Assembly (NCBI RefSeq): GCF_000179915.2
Contig: NC_014963.1
Coordinates: 3,038,001 to 3,102,000, forward strand
DNA: 64,000 nt
Source of the DNA: Terriglobus saanensis SP1PR4
GTDB lineage: Bacteria > Acidobacteriota > Terriglobia > Terriglobales > Acidobacteriaceae
Direction: 5' to 3'
The notes under the pieces were generated by a model. That model made no database searches. It saw nothing but the letters and a program-made list of their open reading frames with translations, and was not told the DNA's origin. A program made the translations under genes and the position numbers. This document shows positions 36,662 to 45,367 of the stretch, in pieces (position 1 is the stretch's first letter; each line of letters starts with the position of its first letter).

Positions 36662-37274
36662 ACATCCTCCAGAGAGATAAAACCTTTAAGTTTTGCACTA
36701 CGCGACCGATGCCGATCGCGCGCGAGCTTCTTATGTCAGAGAGCGACAATTCATACAACCGCTCCTGAAAGAAATGACTTTTGAGCACAGCAGATCTCAA
36801 CGACGAGGAGGAGAAATTTTTCTTTTATTTTTGGGGAATGTTTGTATCAGCAGAACTTCGCCCGTGCGCAAAGGGATGCGCTCAACAAAGCGTGTTACAG
36901 GAGTAGTTCTTTTGTACATGACGGGTTGCTTGTGAATATTAATGCGGCGTGAATAATTCCGCCTCAACATAGGTTGTCGTCAAGAGAGACAGCCAAGATG
37001 AATGCCGGATTACGTTTCGATGAATACACAGAATCGGTCGTTGAGATTCACCGGCTGCCCTCGTCACCATGGATAGAAGCACAAGAATCCAGCAGGAGCA
37101 TTCACTGTATTCCTGGCATCCTTTTCACCCTATTTTTCCGGGTTCTCCATCGAAACACCCGGCTTGCCTCCCTCCATTGCGGTTCGAGCGCAGACCCGGG
37201 AACCAGCTTCGGCTTGAAGTCCACTGCATCAGGCCGGGCTCTCTTTCTCAACCAGAGCATCGAGGAGTAACACC
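36662..37274. promoter_or_regulatory. 613-bp divergent intergenic region without a convincing gene
   Basis: It separates the minus-strand sigma/lipoprotein block from the plus-strand PstS-like gene. Short open frames here show no recognisable protein character. The middle (36820-36960) is AT-rich and includes TTGTGAATATT (36930-36940), also found in the control region of the first receptor. It presumably holds promoters for both directions; I could not identify a confident -35/-10 pair. Confidence 0.5.
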
Positions 37275-38996
37275 ATGAAGCAGCTTTTGAAGGTATCTCT
37301 CGCATTCGGCGCCGCGCTCACAGCGCTGTCGGCCAATGCACAAACTCCGGCGGTTCAGATCAACGGCCTTGGATCTTCCGCTCTCTTCCTGGAAACCGGC
37401 CTTGCGGCCTCGTCCACGTCCTCCGGCCTGGGCGGCACCTGCGTCTGGAGCAGCACGGGCAGCACGGCCGGATCCATCGCCGTTGCAACCGATACGAGCA
37501 CGGGCGGTTCTCTGACGGATTCAGGTCAGTCCTGGGTCGCATGGACGCCGTCCAGCCTGCCGGCATCTGCCACCACCTGCAGTGATGCCAATGTTACCTC
37601 TGCCACCAAGGTCTGGGCTTATCTGCAGACGGATTCGGTGGTTGGCGACCGCTGCCTCTTCAACGCCAATAAGACAACGGGCGCTCAATGCTCGATCGCT
37701 TATCCCACTGCAGGTGTCGCACCAGCCAACCTGATCCTGCCAGCGGGATCGGAGTTCGCTCTTCCCCCCAAGGTTGCAACGGCGCTGAGCAATAGCGTTG
37801 TAAACGCCGCGGGTACGGATATCCGTCCTGAGGATGCTGCATTTGCCGCGGCCCGCTCCACCTTCCCCGGTGGTTGCGGCACAGCCATGGGCACCGGCGC
37901 AAATGCGCAGTACCTCGGCCTTGGCTATAACAACGGCGATAACATCTCCAGCTTCTTCAGCACTTCCACCTTCCATGTCGTCAACTTCACCCTTCCTTCC
38001 GTATATAGCGTCACCCCCATCGGAGCTACACCTATCCTGGTTGTTGTAAACGGCGACAGCACCGGCTTCAACAATCCCTCCAGCCCCGTAAACAACATCA
38101 GCAGCGACGCGCTGGCGAAGTTTCTGGACGGCCGCAACTCCTTCACCGGCCAGGCACTTGCGACTCCTGTCGCTTCGGGTGCAGCAGTTACAGCCCTCAT
38201 CCGTGAGCCGCTCTCCGGCACCTACAACACCATGGAGTTCAACGTTCCCAACACGACAGTCGAACAGACCTCGCAGGATGTCGGTCTGAACCAGCCCGCC
38301 ACTCAGCGCGACTGCAACCCCGTCGGCGTTGGCCTGAATCCGATGAACATCATGACTGCCAGTGGTGGACACCGCCGCCGCGCGATCGGCACCGGCCAGG
38401 AGTTAAGCGAAGTGCTTGACACCACCAACAACGGCACCAACACGCTAGGCTACGGCTTCTGGAGCGTAGCTAACTTCAAGGGCTTCACCAGCGCACTGGC
38501 GCCGAATGCCAAGTACCTCACCGTAGATACCATCGATCCGCTACTCACCAACTCCGCCACGCATACCGGAGTGATCCCCACCACCGGCAGCGCAGACCTG
38601 GCCCATGTCACTCTGAGCCATGTACAGGATGGAACGTATCCCATCTGGTCGTTGCTCCGGCTCGTCACCGTAGATACCACCGCCACCGCCAACGCAGTTG
38701 CTTTGTCTAACGCGGCGCAGGCGTTTGTCTCCTCCGGAACGAGCACTTCCCGGCCTGACTTCGTCACAGCCAACAGGTTGACGGTAGTTCGGTCCCACTT
38801 CCTCCCGCCCGCCACTGGCGTTGGCGAGCCGCCATTGGCTTCAATCGCCAACGGCCACGTGGGTAATATCACCAGCAGCAACTGCACCGCACCCGAAGCT
38901 GGCGGCGATGTAGGCGGACAGGTCTTCACCCTCGCGGCGGATTCCACCTTTTGTTCTACCAATGGCCCCAACGGCGAGACCGAACACCGCCGGTAG
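37275..38996 (+). CDS. Secreted protein resembling PstS-type periplasmic binding proteins
   Basis: A 573-aa exported protein with a clear signal peptide (MKQLLKVSLAFGAALTALSA, cleavage near NAQ) and GAGGAGTAACACC before the ATG. PILVVVNGDS...F, ALAKFLDGRNSFTGQ and LIREPLSGTYNTMEF (about residues 255-330) recall the hinge and ligand region of phosphate-binding PstS proteins (I.W...V.REPGSGT). FWSVANFKGF and YPIWSLLRLVTVD follow as in the second lobe. About eight cysteines are spread along the chain. A phosphate transporter lies 1.9 kb downstream, but no pstCAB genes are present, so import by an ABC system is not supported here. The family link is inference. Confidence 0.5.
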   Translation: MKQLLKVSLAFGAALTALSANAQTPAVQINGLGSSALFLETGLAASSTSSGLGGTCVWSSTGSTAGSIAVATDTSTGGSLTDSGQSWVAWTPSSLPASATTCSDANVTSATKVWAYLQTDSVVGDRCLFNANKTTGAQCSIAYPTAGVAPANLILPAGSEFALPPKVATALSNSVVNAAGTDIRPEDAAFAAARSTFPGGCGTAMGTGANAQYLGLGYNNGDNISSFFSTSTFHVVNFTLPSVYSVTPIGATPILVVVNGDSTGFNNPSSPVNNISSDALAKFLDGRNSFTGQALATPVASGAAVTALIREPLSGTYNTMEFNVPNTTVEQTSQDVGLNQPATQRDCNPVGVGLNPMNIMTASGGHRRRAIGTGQELSEVLDTTNNGTNTLGYGFWSVANFKGFTSALAPNAKYLTVDTIDPLLTNSATHTGVIPTTGSADLAHVTLSHVQDGTYPIWSLLRLVTVDTTATANAVALSNAAQAFVSSGTSTSRPDFVTANRLTVVRSHFLPPATGVGEPPLASIANGHVGNITSSNCTAPEAGGDVGGQVFTLAADSTFCSTNGPNGETEHRR

Positions 38997-39034
38997 TCAC
39001 TGGCGATTCCAAAACCCCGCTTTACCCGCAACTG

Positions 39035-39070
39035 GGCAGACCCGGCCATCACGGCGGGTCTGCCGCTTTT
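39035..39070 (+). terminator. Intrinsic terminator after the PstS-like gene
   Basis: GGCAGACCCG (39035-39044) pairs perfectly with CGGGTCTGCC (39055-39064) around a 10-base loop, followed by GCTTTT. It lies 38 bp after the stop codon. Confidence 0.8.
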
Positions 39071-39118
39071 ACGTTATTTGGTCAATCGTCTTCCTCCACC
39101 ACTCTCCGGGAGTTCTGA

Positions 39119-40183
39119 ATGTTCCGCAGATTCGCCGCACTTGCTTTCCTCGCGCTCACCCTCGGCCTGGCCCATGCGCAGACCACGACGTCGACAAAGC
39201 CCTCCTCGAAACCTGCACCTGTAGTTACGCCCGAGTTGCCGGAGACCCCTGCCGTCATCGAGCCCGAAGCGCCACCTTTCAAAGAAGACTGGACGACGCT
39301 CTCTCTTGCGAAGAGCGGGCTTTCGCTCGATGTCCCCGCAGCCGTTCTCTTGAACAAAGTGGAGGTCGGAGGATGCACACGCGAACTGCTGCGGTTACAG
39401 TGGCGTCCAGGCGATCCAATCGATCTTTACGTCATACGCCCCGCAGGCGTAAGCAAGCCACCGGTCGCGTTGTTTCTTCTGAATTACACCTTCGATACCG
39501 ATGTGTTTCGTGCGAGTACCTGGTGCGATCAGGCATCGCAAAATAAGATCGCCATCGCCAGCTTCGGCTCCGCACTTTCGTGGCAACGCTTTCACACTCC
39601 GCGCCCGATGAAGCAATGGTTTGTGAGCGAGTTGCAGGAGGCCTTGTCCACCTCTACCCACGATGTACAGATGGTTTTGAATTACCTCGAAAAGCGCGAC
39701 GATCTTGACGCCGAGCGAATCGGGTTATTCGGACAAGGTTCAGGCGGTAGCATCGCCATCCTCGCCGCTGCGGCGGATCCGCGGATCAGAGCGCTCCACG
39801 TAGTCGATCCCTGGGGAGATTGGCCCGACTGGTTGAAGGGTTCCAAGCAGATACCGGAAGAGGAACGCGCCTTGTACCTCAAGCCGGAGTTTCTCAATAA
39901 AGTCACAACTCTCGATCCGATCATGTACCTTCCGCAACTGAAGGGGAAAGCACTTCGGATACAGATTGTCATGAGTGATCCGGTTACACCGACCGCGGTA
40001 AAAGATAAGATCGCCAATGCGGCCCCCGAACCGGACCAGGTCATTCGTTATATGGATAAGACGGCGGAGCAGAAGGCTTTGCCCAAAGGAGGTATTTCCT
40101 CGTGGCTTGCGCAGCAGATTTACTCTGACTCCCCAAAGACGAGCGGGATGCAGGCACTCCGTAGCGTTCCGAATGTCAATTAA
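39119..40183 (+). CDS. Secreted alpha/beta-hydrolase-fold protein lacking the usual nucleophile
   Basis: A 354-aa exported protein: signal peptide FRRFAALAFLALTLGLAHAQ, then a Pro/Thr-rich linker (about residues 22-55). From about 90 on it follows a dienelactone-hydrolase-like alpha/beta fold (IDLYVIRPAGVSKPPVALFL, HDVQMVLNYLEKRDDLDAER). At the nucleophile elbow the sequence is IGLFGQGSGG: in the GxSxGG pattern the serine position is Gly (codon GGT) and Ser comes one residue later. So it may be non-catalytic or use a shifted nucleophile. HVVDPWGDWPDWL and later segments fit the cap and strand 7 region. It has no clear operon partner upstream and ends in a palindrome before the DUF47 gene. Confidence 0.65.
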   Translation: MFRRFAALAFLALTLGLAHAQTTTSTKPSSKPAPVVTPELPETPAVIEPEAPPFKEDWTTLSLAKSGLSLDVPAAVLLNKVEVGGCTRELLRLQWRPGDPIDLYVIRPAGVSKPPVALFLLNYTFDTDVFRASTWCDQASQNKIAIASFGSALSWQRFHTPRPMKQWFVSELQEALSTSTHDVQMVLNYLEKRDDLDAERIGLFGQGSGGSIAILAAAADPRIRALHVVDPWGDWPDWLKGSKQIPEEERALYLKPEFLNKVTTLDPIMYLPQLKGKALRIQIVMSDPVTPTAVKDKIANAAPEPDQVIRYMDKTAEQKALPKGGISSWLAQQIYSDSPKTSGMQALRSVPNVN

Positions 40184-40191
40184 TTGACATT
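40172..40191. promoter_or_regulatory. Perfect 20-bp palindrome upstream of the DUF47-PiT genes
   Basis: AATGTCAATT is followed immediately by AATTGACATT. It covers the stop codon of the hydrolase and ends 41 bp before the DUF47 start. It contains TTGACA (40184-40189) on the plus strand and TGTCA half-sites like those in Pho boxes. It is a candidate operator; a terminator role is unlikely, as the hairpin is AT-rich and lacks a T-run. Confidence 0.5.
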
Positions 40192-40232
40192 GTCTTAATC
40201 TTCGCAGGCATCCAAAAACGCACGGGGGACGT

Positions 40233-40856
40233 ATGTTCAATCTCATGCCGAGAGATGAAAAATTCTACGACGAACTCGAAGGACTCGCGGATCGTGTCGT
40301 CAACACTTCGAGACAGTTCGAAACCATGGCCGTCCGATTTCCTGAGACAGATGGACAGATGCAATCCATCGAGGGAGATAGACTTGGCGCGGCGCGGACG
40401 ATGACCGAGAGCCTGGTTCGTCTCGACCAGGCCTTCATCACGCCGCTTGACCGAGAAGACATCCTGAATCTACTCACCGAAATGTACGGTGTCGTGGACC
40501 GGGTCGCGGAACTCTCGCAGCGATTCAGACTCTATGAGATCAAGGATTTACATCCCACTCTGACCGGTCAGGCAAGAAATCTGTCCACGATCTCCAAGGC
40601 CTTGAGCGATGTCATTCACAGTCTTCGGCACGAAAAAAAAATAGCCGAACTTAAATCATCGATTGATGCGGTCTCGGGCGCAATGGAACTGGTCAAGAGA
40701 GACCGCGAGGCGTTCCTGGGAACACTCTTTGCGGGTACGCCCGATCCCTTGGACGTCATTAAGAAAAAAGAGCTGCACGATCTCCTGGAAGAGGCCATCG
40801 AACGCTGCGAAGAGGCGATGGAAGTTCTGGTCCGCGTTCTACTCAAGAATGGCTGA
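40233..40856 (+). CDS. DUF47 / PhoU-like regulator of a PiT transporter
   Basis: A 207-aa all-helical cytoplasmic protein of the DUF47 family (YkaA/PhoU-like). MPRDEKFYDELEGLADRVVN and the repeated ...IEGDRLGAARTMTESLVRLD / HDLLEEAIERCEEAMEVL helices, with acidic metal-binding stretches, are typical. Members are nearly always encoded just upstream of a PiT transporter and are thought to modulate it. That is the case here, with 18 bp to the next start. FITPLDREDI is the characteristic loop of the family. The assignment is firm; the mode of action is known only by analogy. Confidence 0.88.
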   Translation: MFNLMPRDEKFYDELEGLADRVVNTSRQFETMAVRFPETDGQMQSIEGDRLGAARTMTESLVRLDQAFITPLDREDILNLLTEMYGVVDRVAELSQRFRLYEIKDLHPTLTGQARNLSTISKALSDVIHSLRHEKKIAELKSSIDAVSGAMELVKRDREAFLGTLFAGTPDPLDVIKKKELHDLLEEAIERCEEAMEVLVRVLLKNG

Positions 40857-40874
40857 GGAACAAAGGAATTCATT

Positions 40875-41930
40875 GTGCCGATTCTCTATCTTGTTTTCGC
40901 TCTGATTGCTGTCGCCCTCATCTTCGACTTCTTTAATGGCTTTCACGATGCCGCAAACTCCGTAGCCACGGTCGTCACCACACGCGTTCTAACGCCGGGA
41001 CAGGCGGTGCTTTGGGCTGCGTTTTTTAATTTCGTCGCAGCGTTTATCTTTGGCACCGGTGTGGCCAAAACTATCTCGGACAAACTCGTCGATCCCAAGG
41101 CTGTCGACGTGTACGTTATCTGCGGTGGGCTAATCGGTGCGATTGTCTGGGACATTATTACGTGGCTGGCGGCCATGCCGACCAGTTCGTCGCACGCGAT
41201 CATCAGCGGATACGCGGGCGCGGCCATTGGAAAGGCAGGATGGCACGCAATCCTGATCAAAGGCTGGATTCCCGTCATCGTCTTCCTCATTCTCTCTCCA
41301 ATCATTGGGGCGGTCCTTGGCTGGTCTATCATGACTTCGGTGGCGTGGCTTACGCGCCATAGCGAACGGTACAAGACGGAGAGACGCTTCCGCCATCTGC
41401 AACTCGTTTCGGCTGGCTTGTATTCGTTAGGGCACGGAACCAATGACGCCCAAAAGACGATGGGAATTATCGTTGCACTTCTGGCTGCCGCCGGGCATGA
41501 ACAATGGGGCAAGGCCAGCTCCAACAGCTTTCATGGACTGGCTGGCAAGCACGAAATTGCGTGGTGGATCATTCTTTCCTGCCATGCAGCCATGGCCCTC
41601 GGAACCATGTCGGGTGGCTGGCGCATCGTAAAGACAATCGGATCTAGGATTACGCCCCACCTTCGACCAGTCGGGGGCTTTGCCGCCGAGATGGCTGCCG
41701 CGACGACCATCGGATTTGCCACCATCGCGAAGGTACCAATCTCCACCACGCACGCCATCGGCGGGGCTGTTTTAGGCGTTGGCGCTACCCGAGGCCCCCA
41801 TGCTGTGCGATGGGTCTGGGGAGAGAAGATCGTCTGGGCCTGGATCATGACCTTTCCGGGAGCAGGGCTGATCGGAGCGGCTGGATACGCTTTCGCTCAT
41901 TGGTGCATTGCACCGTTCATTCGCGGGTAG
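40875..41930 (+). CDS. pit: Low-affinity inorganic phosphate transporter, PiT family
   Basis: A 351-aa integral membrane protein of the PiT/SLC20 family. Two inverted signature repeats are present: FDFFNGFHDAANSVATVVTT near residue 18, and HGTNDAQKTMGIIVALL near 190. TWLAAMPTSSSHAIISGYAG and PISTTHAIGGAVLGVGA are the matching GANDVANA-side repeats. It moves phosphate (as metal-phosphate) with protons or sodium. The start is GTG at 40875 behind AAAGGAATTC. It is cotranscribed with the DUF47 gene. Length is somewhat short of the 490-aa E. coli Pit but normal for the bacterial DUF47-linked type. Confidence 0.93.
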   Translation: MPILYLVFALIAVALIFDFFNGFHDAANSVATVVTTRVLTPGQAVLWAAFFNFVAAFIFGTGVAKTISDKLVDPKAVDVYVICGGLIGAIVWDIITWLAAMPTSSSHAIISGYAGAAIGKAGWHAILIKGWIPVIVFLILSPIIGAVLGWSIMTSVAWLTRHSERYKTERRFRHLQLVSAGLYSLGHGTNDAQKTMGIIVALLAAAGHEQWGKASSNSFHGLAGKHEIAWWIILSCHAAMALGTMSGGWRIVKTIGSRITPHLRPVGGFAAEMAAATTIGFATIAKVPISTTHAIGGAVLGVGATRGPHAVRWVWGEKIVWAWIMTFPGAGLIGAAGYAFAHWCIAPFIRG

Positions 41931-42015
41931 GGAATACGCCGCTCATCTAAGTAGATCAACCGCCCCCTTTTCATCCTGTCAACGTCCGTTCATCGGGCAT
42001 TGCAATAATGAGGGC

Positions 42016-42765
42016 ATGGTTGAGCGTCGGTCTTTTCTCCAAAACATCCTTGCGGCGGCGACCCTCTCCGCAGCACCCACTTCGCAAGCCGCCGCTCTCC
42101 CGCAGCCATTTCCGAAGCAACTCCAGGACGCCTTGGGAAAAGCGCTAGCCGACCCTCAGCTGGCTGCAAAGCTTGCGCCTGTTCTGCTCGATGTGGGATT
42201 TCTCTGGGAAGCACCATCGCAGCCAGCCTCCACGTTCCATACGATCATCGCTTACAGCTTTGGCAACCGCCCCCCGCTGCCAGGAACATCTACTCCTGCT
42301 CCGGGGCCCGTCAACCAGGCACTCGCGATGGCGGTGCTTGAGGCGCAACGCCGCAGCCGTGCTACGGTCATTTATGCCCAATGGGAGATCGCAAGCTTTC
42401 TTTCCGAGCAAGCAGGTGTCTCCAAGGTTGTGGCCATTAACCCCGTGATTGCTCCAGACAAGTCGGTCAGATACCTCAGCACCGACGGAGTTGCCGAGGC
42501 TGCAATCACGCACGCTGCAGGAGATGCTTCGAAGCTCGGGCGCGTCTGTGTGATTGGCCATCACGATCACGCTAAGCGTTGTGTTGAGGTTTCACGCGCC
42601 AGAGGCATGGACGCGTGGGCCATGGACGGGCTAGTGCTTCCGGCGAGTTACGACCTCGAATCCGACCAGCCTTGGACGCGCGACCGGGAGATTTACCTCA
42701 TTCACGATATGGCTGCGCAACTGATGCAAATTCGCGCCGCACGTCTCGCCCTCCATCCGCAATAA
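42016..42765 (+). CDS. TAT-exported protein of unknown function
   Basis: A 249-aa protein whose first residues VERRSFLQNILAAATLSAAP form a twin-arginine signal (RRSFLQ). The mature part reads like an alpha/beta fold: TFHTIIAYSFGNRPPLPG, VNQALAMAVLEAQRRSRATV and VCVIGHHDHAKRCVEVSRAR are reminiscent of the DUF218/YdcF group, but key motifs are not clear, so I do not name a family. The ATG at 42016 sits just after GAGGG; earlier in-frame codons overlap the phosphate transporter gene. TAT export suggests folding or cofactor binding in the cytoplasm. It precedes the interrupted paiB-like gene by 43 bp. Confidence 0.6.
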   Translation: MVERRSFLQNILAAATLSAAPTSQAAALPQPFPKQLQDALGKALADPQLAAKLAPVLLDVGFLWEAPSQPASTFHTIIAYSFGNRPPLPGTSTPAPGPVNQALAMAVLEAQRRSRATVIYAQWEIASFLSEQAGVSKVVAINPVIAPDKSVRYLSTDGVAEAAITHAAGDASKLGRVCVIGHHDHAKRCVEVSRARGMDAWAMDGLVLPASYDLESDQPWTRDREIYLIHDMAAQLMQIRAARLALHPQ

Positions 42766-42808
42766 TGGAATATCCCTATTCGATAGAAAGTTCCAGGACA
42801 GGCAGTGC

Positions 42809-43447
42809 ATGTATACGCCCTAGGAGAACGCGGAAAACGACGTCCTCACACTTCAGCAGTTTGTGCGGGACAACCCTCTCTGCGCCTTGGTGACGCAGAC
42901 GAGCCAAGGAATGATCGCTTCGCATATTCCGATGGTGCTCCACGAAGGCAATTCGGCGTTCGGAGTCCTGCGAGGGCATGTAGCCCGCGTCAACTCTCAG
43001 TGGCAGAACTTCTCGGCTTCTGAAGAGGCCCTTGGGATTTTTACCGGGCCGCAGCACTATATCTCTGCTTCCTGGTATCCCGAAAAGAAGAAGCATGGAA
43101 ATGAAGTACCGACCTGGAACTATGTGGCTGTCCACGTCTATGGACGTCTGCGGGCCATCGAGGATCCCGATTGGCTCCTCGAACACCTGCGCACTCTGAC
43201 CGATACACATGAGGTCATTGCGGAGGTTCCGTGGCGCGTTGCGGATGCTCCTCCGGAGTTCATCGCGAAACTGAGCCGTGCGATCGTTGGACTCGAACTC
43301 CAGGTGTCACGGGTGGAGGGTAAGTGGAAGGTCAGCCAGAACCGTAATGAGCAAGATGCCACCGCTGTGATGGATGGTCTCGACAGTCTTGGAACGCCCG
43401 CCAGTGCAGCGATGAGCAAACTCGTGCGAGCGCAGCGTCCTCGGTGA
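42809..43447 (+). pseudogene. paiB: PaiB-like FMN-binding protein gene with an amber codon at position 5
   Basis: From ATG 42809 the frame reads MYTP, TAG, then ENAENDVLTLQQFVRDNPLC and continues as a complete PaiB/FMN-binding split-barrel protein (SHIPMVLHEGNSAFGVLRGH, ISASWYPEKKKHGNEVPTWN, YVAVHVYG, GLELQVSRVEGKWKVSQNR). MYTP plus the EN...LQQF continuation fits the family start, so TAG 42821-42823 replaces a sense codon. Without readthrough, only a GTG at 42863 could start a 194-aa product lacking the first 18 residues, and it has no ribosome site. PaiB is linked to repression of sporulation and degradative genes in Bacillus; its role here is unknown. The rest is intact, so inactivation is recent or the base is an error. 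Confidence 0.75.
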
Positions 43448-43491
43448 AGGGGCCTGAGCATCGCAAAGCCCCGATACCCAGGCTCAGTAAG

Positions 43492-45276
43492 TTACTTGTC
43501 CAAAACCAGCTCGATGCTCTTCTCCGTCGGATCGATCTTCCCAAGGACAAAGCTACGCACCTGACCTGCTTTGATCGCCTCAGACTTCTTTGTCTCGGTC
43601 GAAGGGTTCAAGACCGCCGGAGAGTCCCCGGACTTCCACTTCGACTTCAACATGGAGCTGAACGCCGATAGATCGACCGGAACCGTCGGCTGAGCTGCGG
43701 GCGTCTCGGGAGTATCAGAAGCCAAGGTGGGCAACACGCATTGGGCGATGATCCCTTCTCCCAACTCGACTCGCGCCACACCGTTCTCGATGGAAACAAC
43801 GCGCCCGGTGACAGGGTCGCCCGTTTTGTGTTCTTCGAGGAATTCGTCGAGGCTCGTCGGTACGAGCTGTTTTATGCTCAAACGAAGCTGGCGTTTCTCC
43901 TTGTCGATCTCGAGCACTTGCGCTTTAACTACTTCACCCACGCGCAATACATCGGACGGATGATTCAGTCGGCGCTCAGCGGTAATCTCGCTGATGTGGA
44001 CAAGTCCCTGCACGCCTTCGGCGATTTGCACGAACGCGCCAAACTTCATAATAGTAACGACCGGCCCTTCCACCACCGAGCCCACCTTAATCCGCTCTGC
44101 AGCTTCGACCCAGGGATCGCCGAGGGCCTGTTTCAACCCCAGCGAGATACGCCGATCCTCAACACCGATGGCCAGAATCAGGGCATCAACCGTATCGCCG
44201 ACATTCAACACTTCGGTGGCTTTATGGATACGCTTGGACCAGGACATCTCCGAGAGATGCACCAGACCTTCTATTCCCGGCGCGATTTCGACGAAGGCTC
44301 CAAACTCTGCGGTGCGCGTTACGGTGCCCCGCACCCGATCCCCAACGGCAAACTTCTCCGCCACGTCATCCCAGGGGTGCGGCTGAAGCTGCTTCAGTCC
44401 CAGACTAATGCGACGGCTCTCCGGATCGATCTTCAGCACCTTCACCTGGACAGTCTGGCCGACTTCCAAAACGTCAGAAGGATTGCCGATACGGCTCCAT
44501 GCCATGTCGCTCACATGCAGCAGCCCGTCAATGCCGCCCAGATCAATGAATGCGCCATAGTCCGCCAGACTGCGCACCGTGCCGTCCACGATAGCGCCTT
44601 CCTGCATCGCGGCAAATCGCAGATCTCGGCCCTTCAGCGCCTCTTCTTCGGTGACAACGCGGCGATCGATGACGACATCTTCCTCGACCACATCGAGCTT
44701 CGTGATACGGCAGAGGATCTCCTGGCCGACTAACTTTTCCATCTCCGCAGCATCCCGTGCGCCGCTGCGCGAAGCAGGAAGGAACGCACGTACGCCCACA
44801 TCGACGTGGAGACCGCCCTTCACGACAGCTGTGACCGTACCCACGATATTCGTTCCGTCGGCGAAGGCTGCCTGCAAGCTGCTCCAGTCCTTGGGTTGTG
44901 CGACACGGAAGAGCGAAAGCCCGTAGTAGCCGTCCGGGTCGCGCCCCTTCACGGAGACCATCAAGGTGTCTCCCTGCTTTACCGGCTCGTTAGCGGCGGG
45001 GAATGCAGTCAGCGGAAGGATACCCTCGGATTTAAAACCGATATCGACAAACACAGACTCGGCGTTGACCGCGACGACGGTCCCTCGGATCTGTCGCCCT
45101 TCTTCGCCCGAACGGCGATCACTCGTTCGCTGATACGCAGAAAAAATGTCGCTGAAGGATTCGCCTTCCTCTTCCTCGGTTACAACTGCGGCTGGTGCAA
45201 CATGGCCAGTAACGGTTTCTGGATCAGAGGGAAGCGGCGTAACGTCGGTCGTGCTGGTCGAACTAAATTCAGACAT
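43492..45276 (-). CDS. rpsA: 30S ribosomal protein S1
   Basis: A 594-aa protein with a run of S1 (OB-fold) domains. Visible repeats include RGTVVAVNAESVFVDIGFKS, VDGTVRSLADYGAFIDLGG, RGTVTRTAEFGAFVEIAPG and VEGPVVTIMKFGAFVQIAEG, each followed by GLLHVSDMAW / GLVHLSEMSW-type endings and ISLGLKQ. S1 binds mRNA on the small subunit and helps initiation. The C-terminus has an extra low-complexity linker and a short degenerate final domain. The ATG at 45276 was chosen because the preceding 22 codons lack S1 character and AAAGGTG lies upstream. It is convergent with the paiB-like gene and 91 bp downstream of the quinone-reductase gene. Confidence 0.93.
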   Translation of the reverse strand: MSEFSSTSTTDVTPLPSDPETVTGHVAPAAVVTEEEEGESFSDIFSAYQRTSDRRSGEEGRQIRGTVVAVNAESVFVDIGFKSEGILPLTAFPAANEPVKQGDTLMVSVKGRDPDGYYGLSLFRVAQPKDWSSLQAAFADGTNIVGTVTAVVKGGLHVDVGVRAFLPASRSGARDAAEMEKLVGQEILCRITKLDVVEEDVVIDRRVVTEEEALKGRDLRFAAMQEGAIVDGTVRSLADYGAFIDLGGIDGLLHVSDMAWSRIGNPSDVLEVGQTVQVKVLKIDPESRRISLGLKQLQPHPWDDVAEKFAVGDRVRGTVTRTAEFGAFVEIAPGIEGLVHLSEMSWSKRIHKATEVLNVGDTVDALILAIGVEDRRISLGLKQALGDPWVEAAERIKVGSVVEGPVVTIMKFGAFVQIAEGVQGLVHISEITAERRLNHPSDVLRVGEVVKAQVLEIDKEKRQLRLSIKQLVPTSLDEFLEEHKTGDPVTGRVVSIENGVARVELGEGIIAQCVLPTLASDTPETPAAQPTVPVDLSAFSSMLKSKWKSGDSPAVLNPSTETKKSEAIKAGQVRSFVLGKIDPTEKSIELVLDK

Positions 45277-45367
45277 AAAAACAACACCTTTAGAGGCATG
45301 TGGCCATGCTGACCACGGTCTGCCCTTTTGCCAGAATATCACCGCACCTTTTGCCCATGGGTTTGTT

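Noticed and set aside
36693-36935. 80-codon plus-strand frame in the divergent intergenic region
   Set aside because: No good ribosome site, no recognisable motif, mixed composition; more likely control DNA.
36974-37270. 98-codon plus-strand frame just before the PstS-like gene
   Set aside because: Starts in a weak context, ends 4 bp before the next start and shows no protein-like pattern; probably leader DNA.
43741-44733. 330-codon plus-strand frame opposite ribosomal protein S1
   Set aside because: Shadow of the repeated S1 domains; His/Arg-rich composition and no family resemblance.
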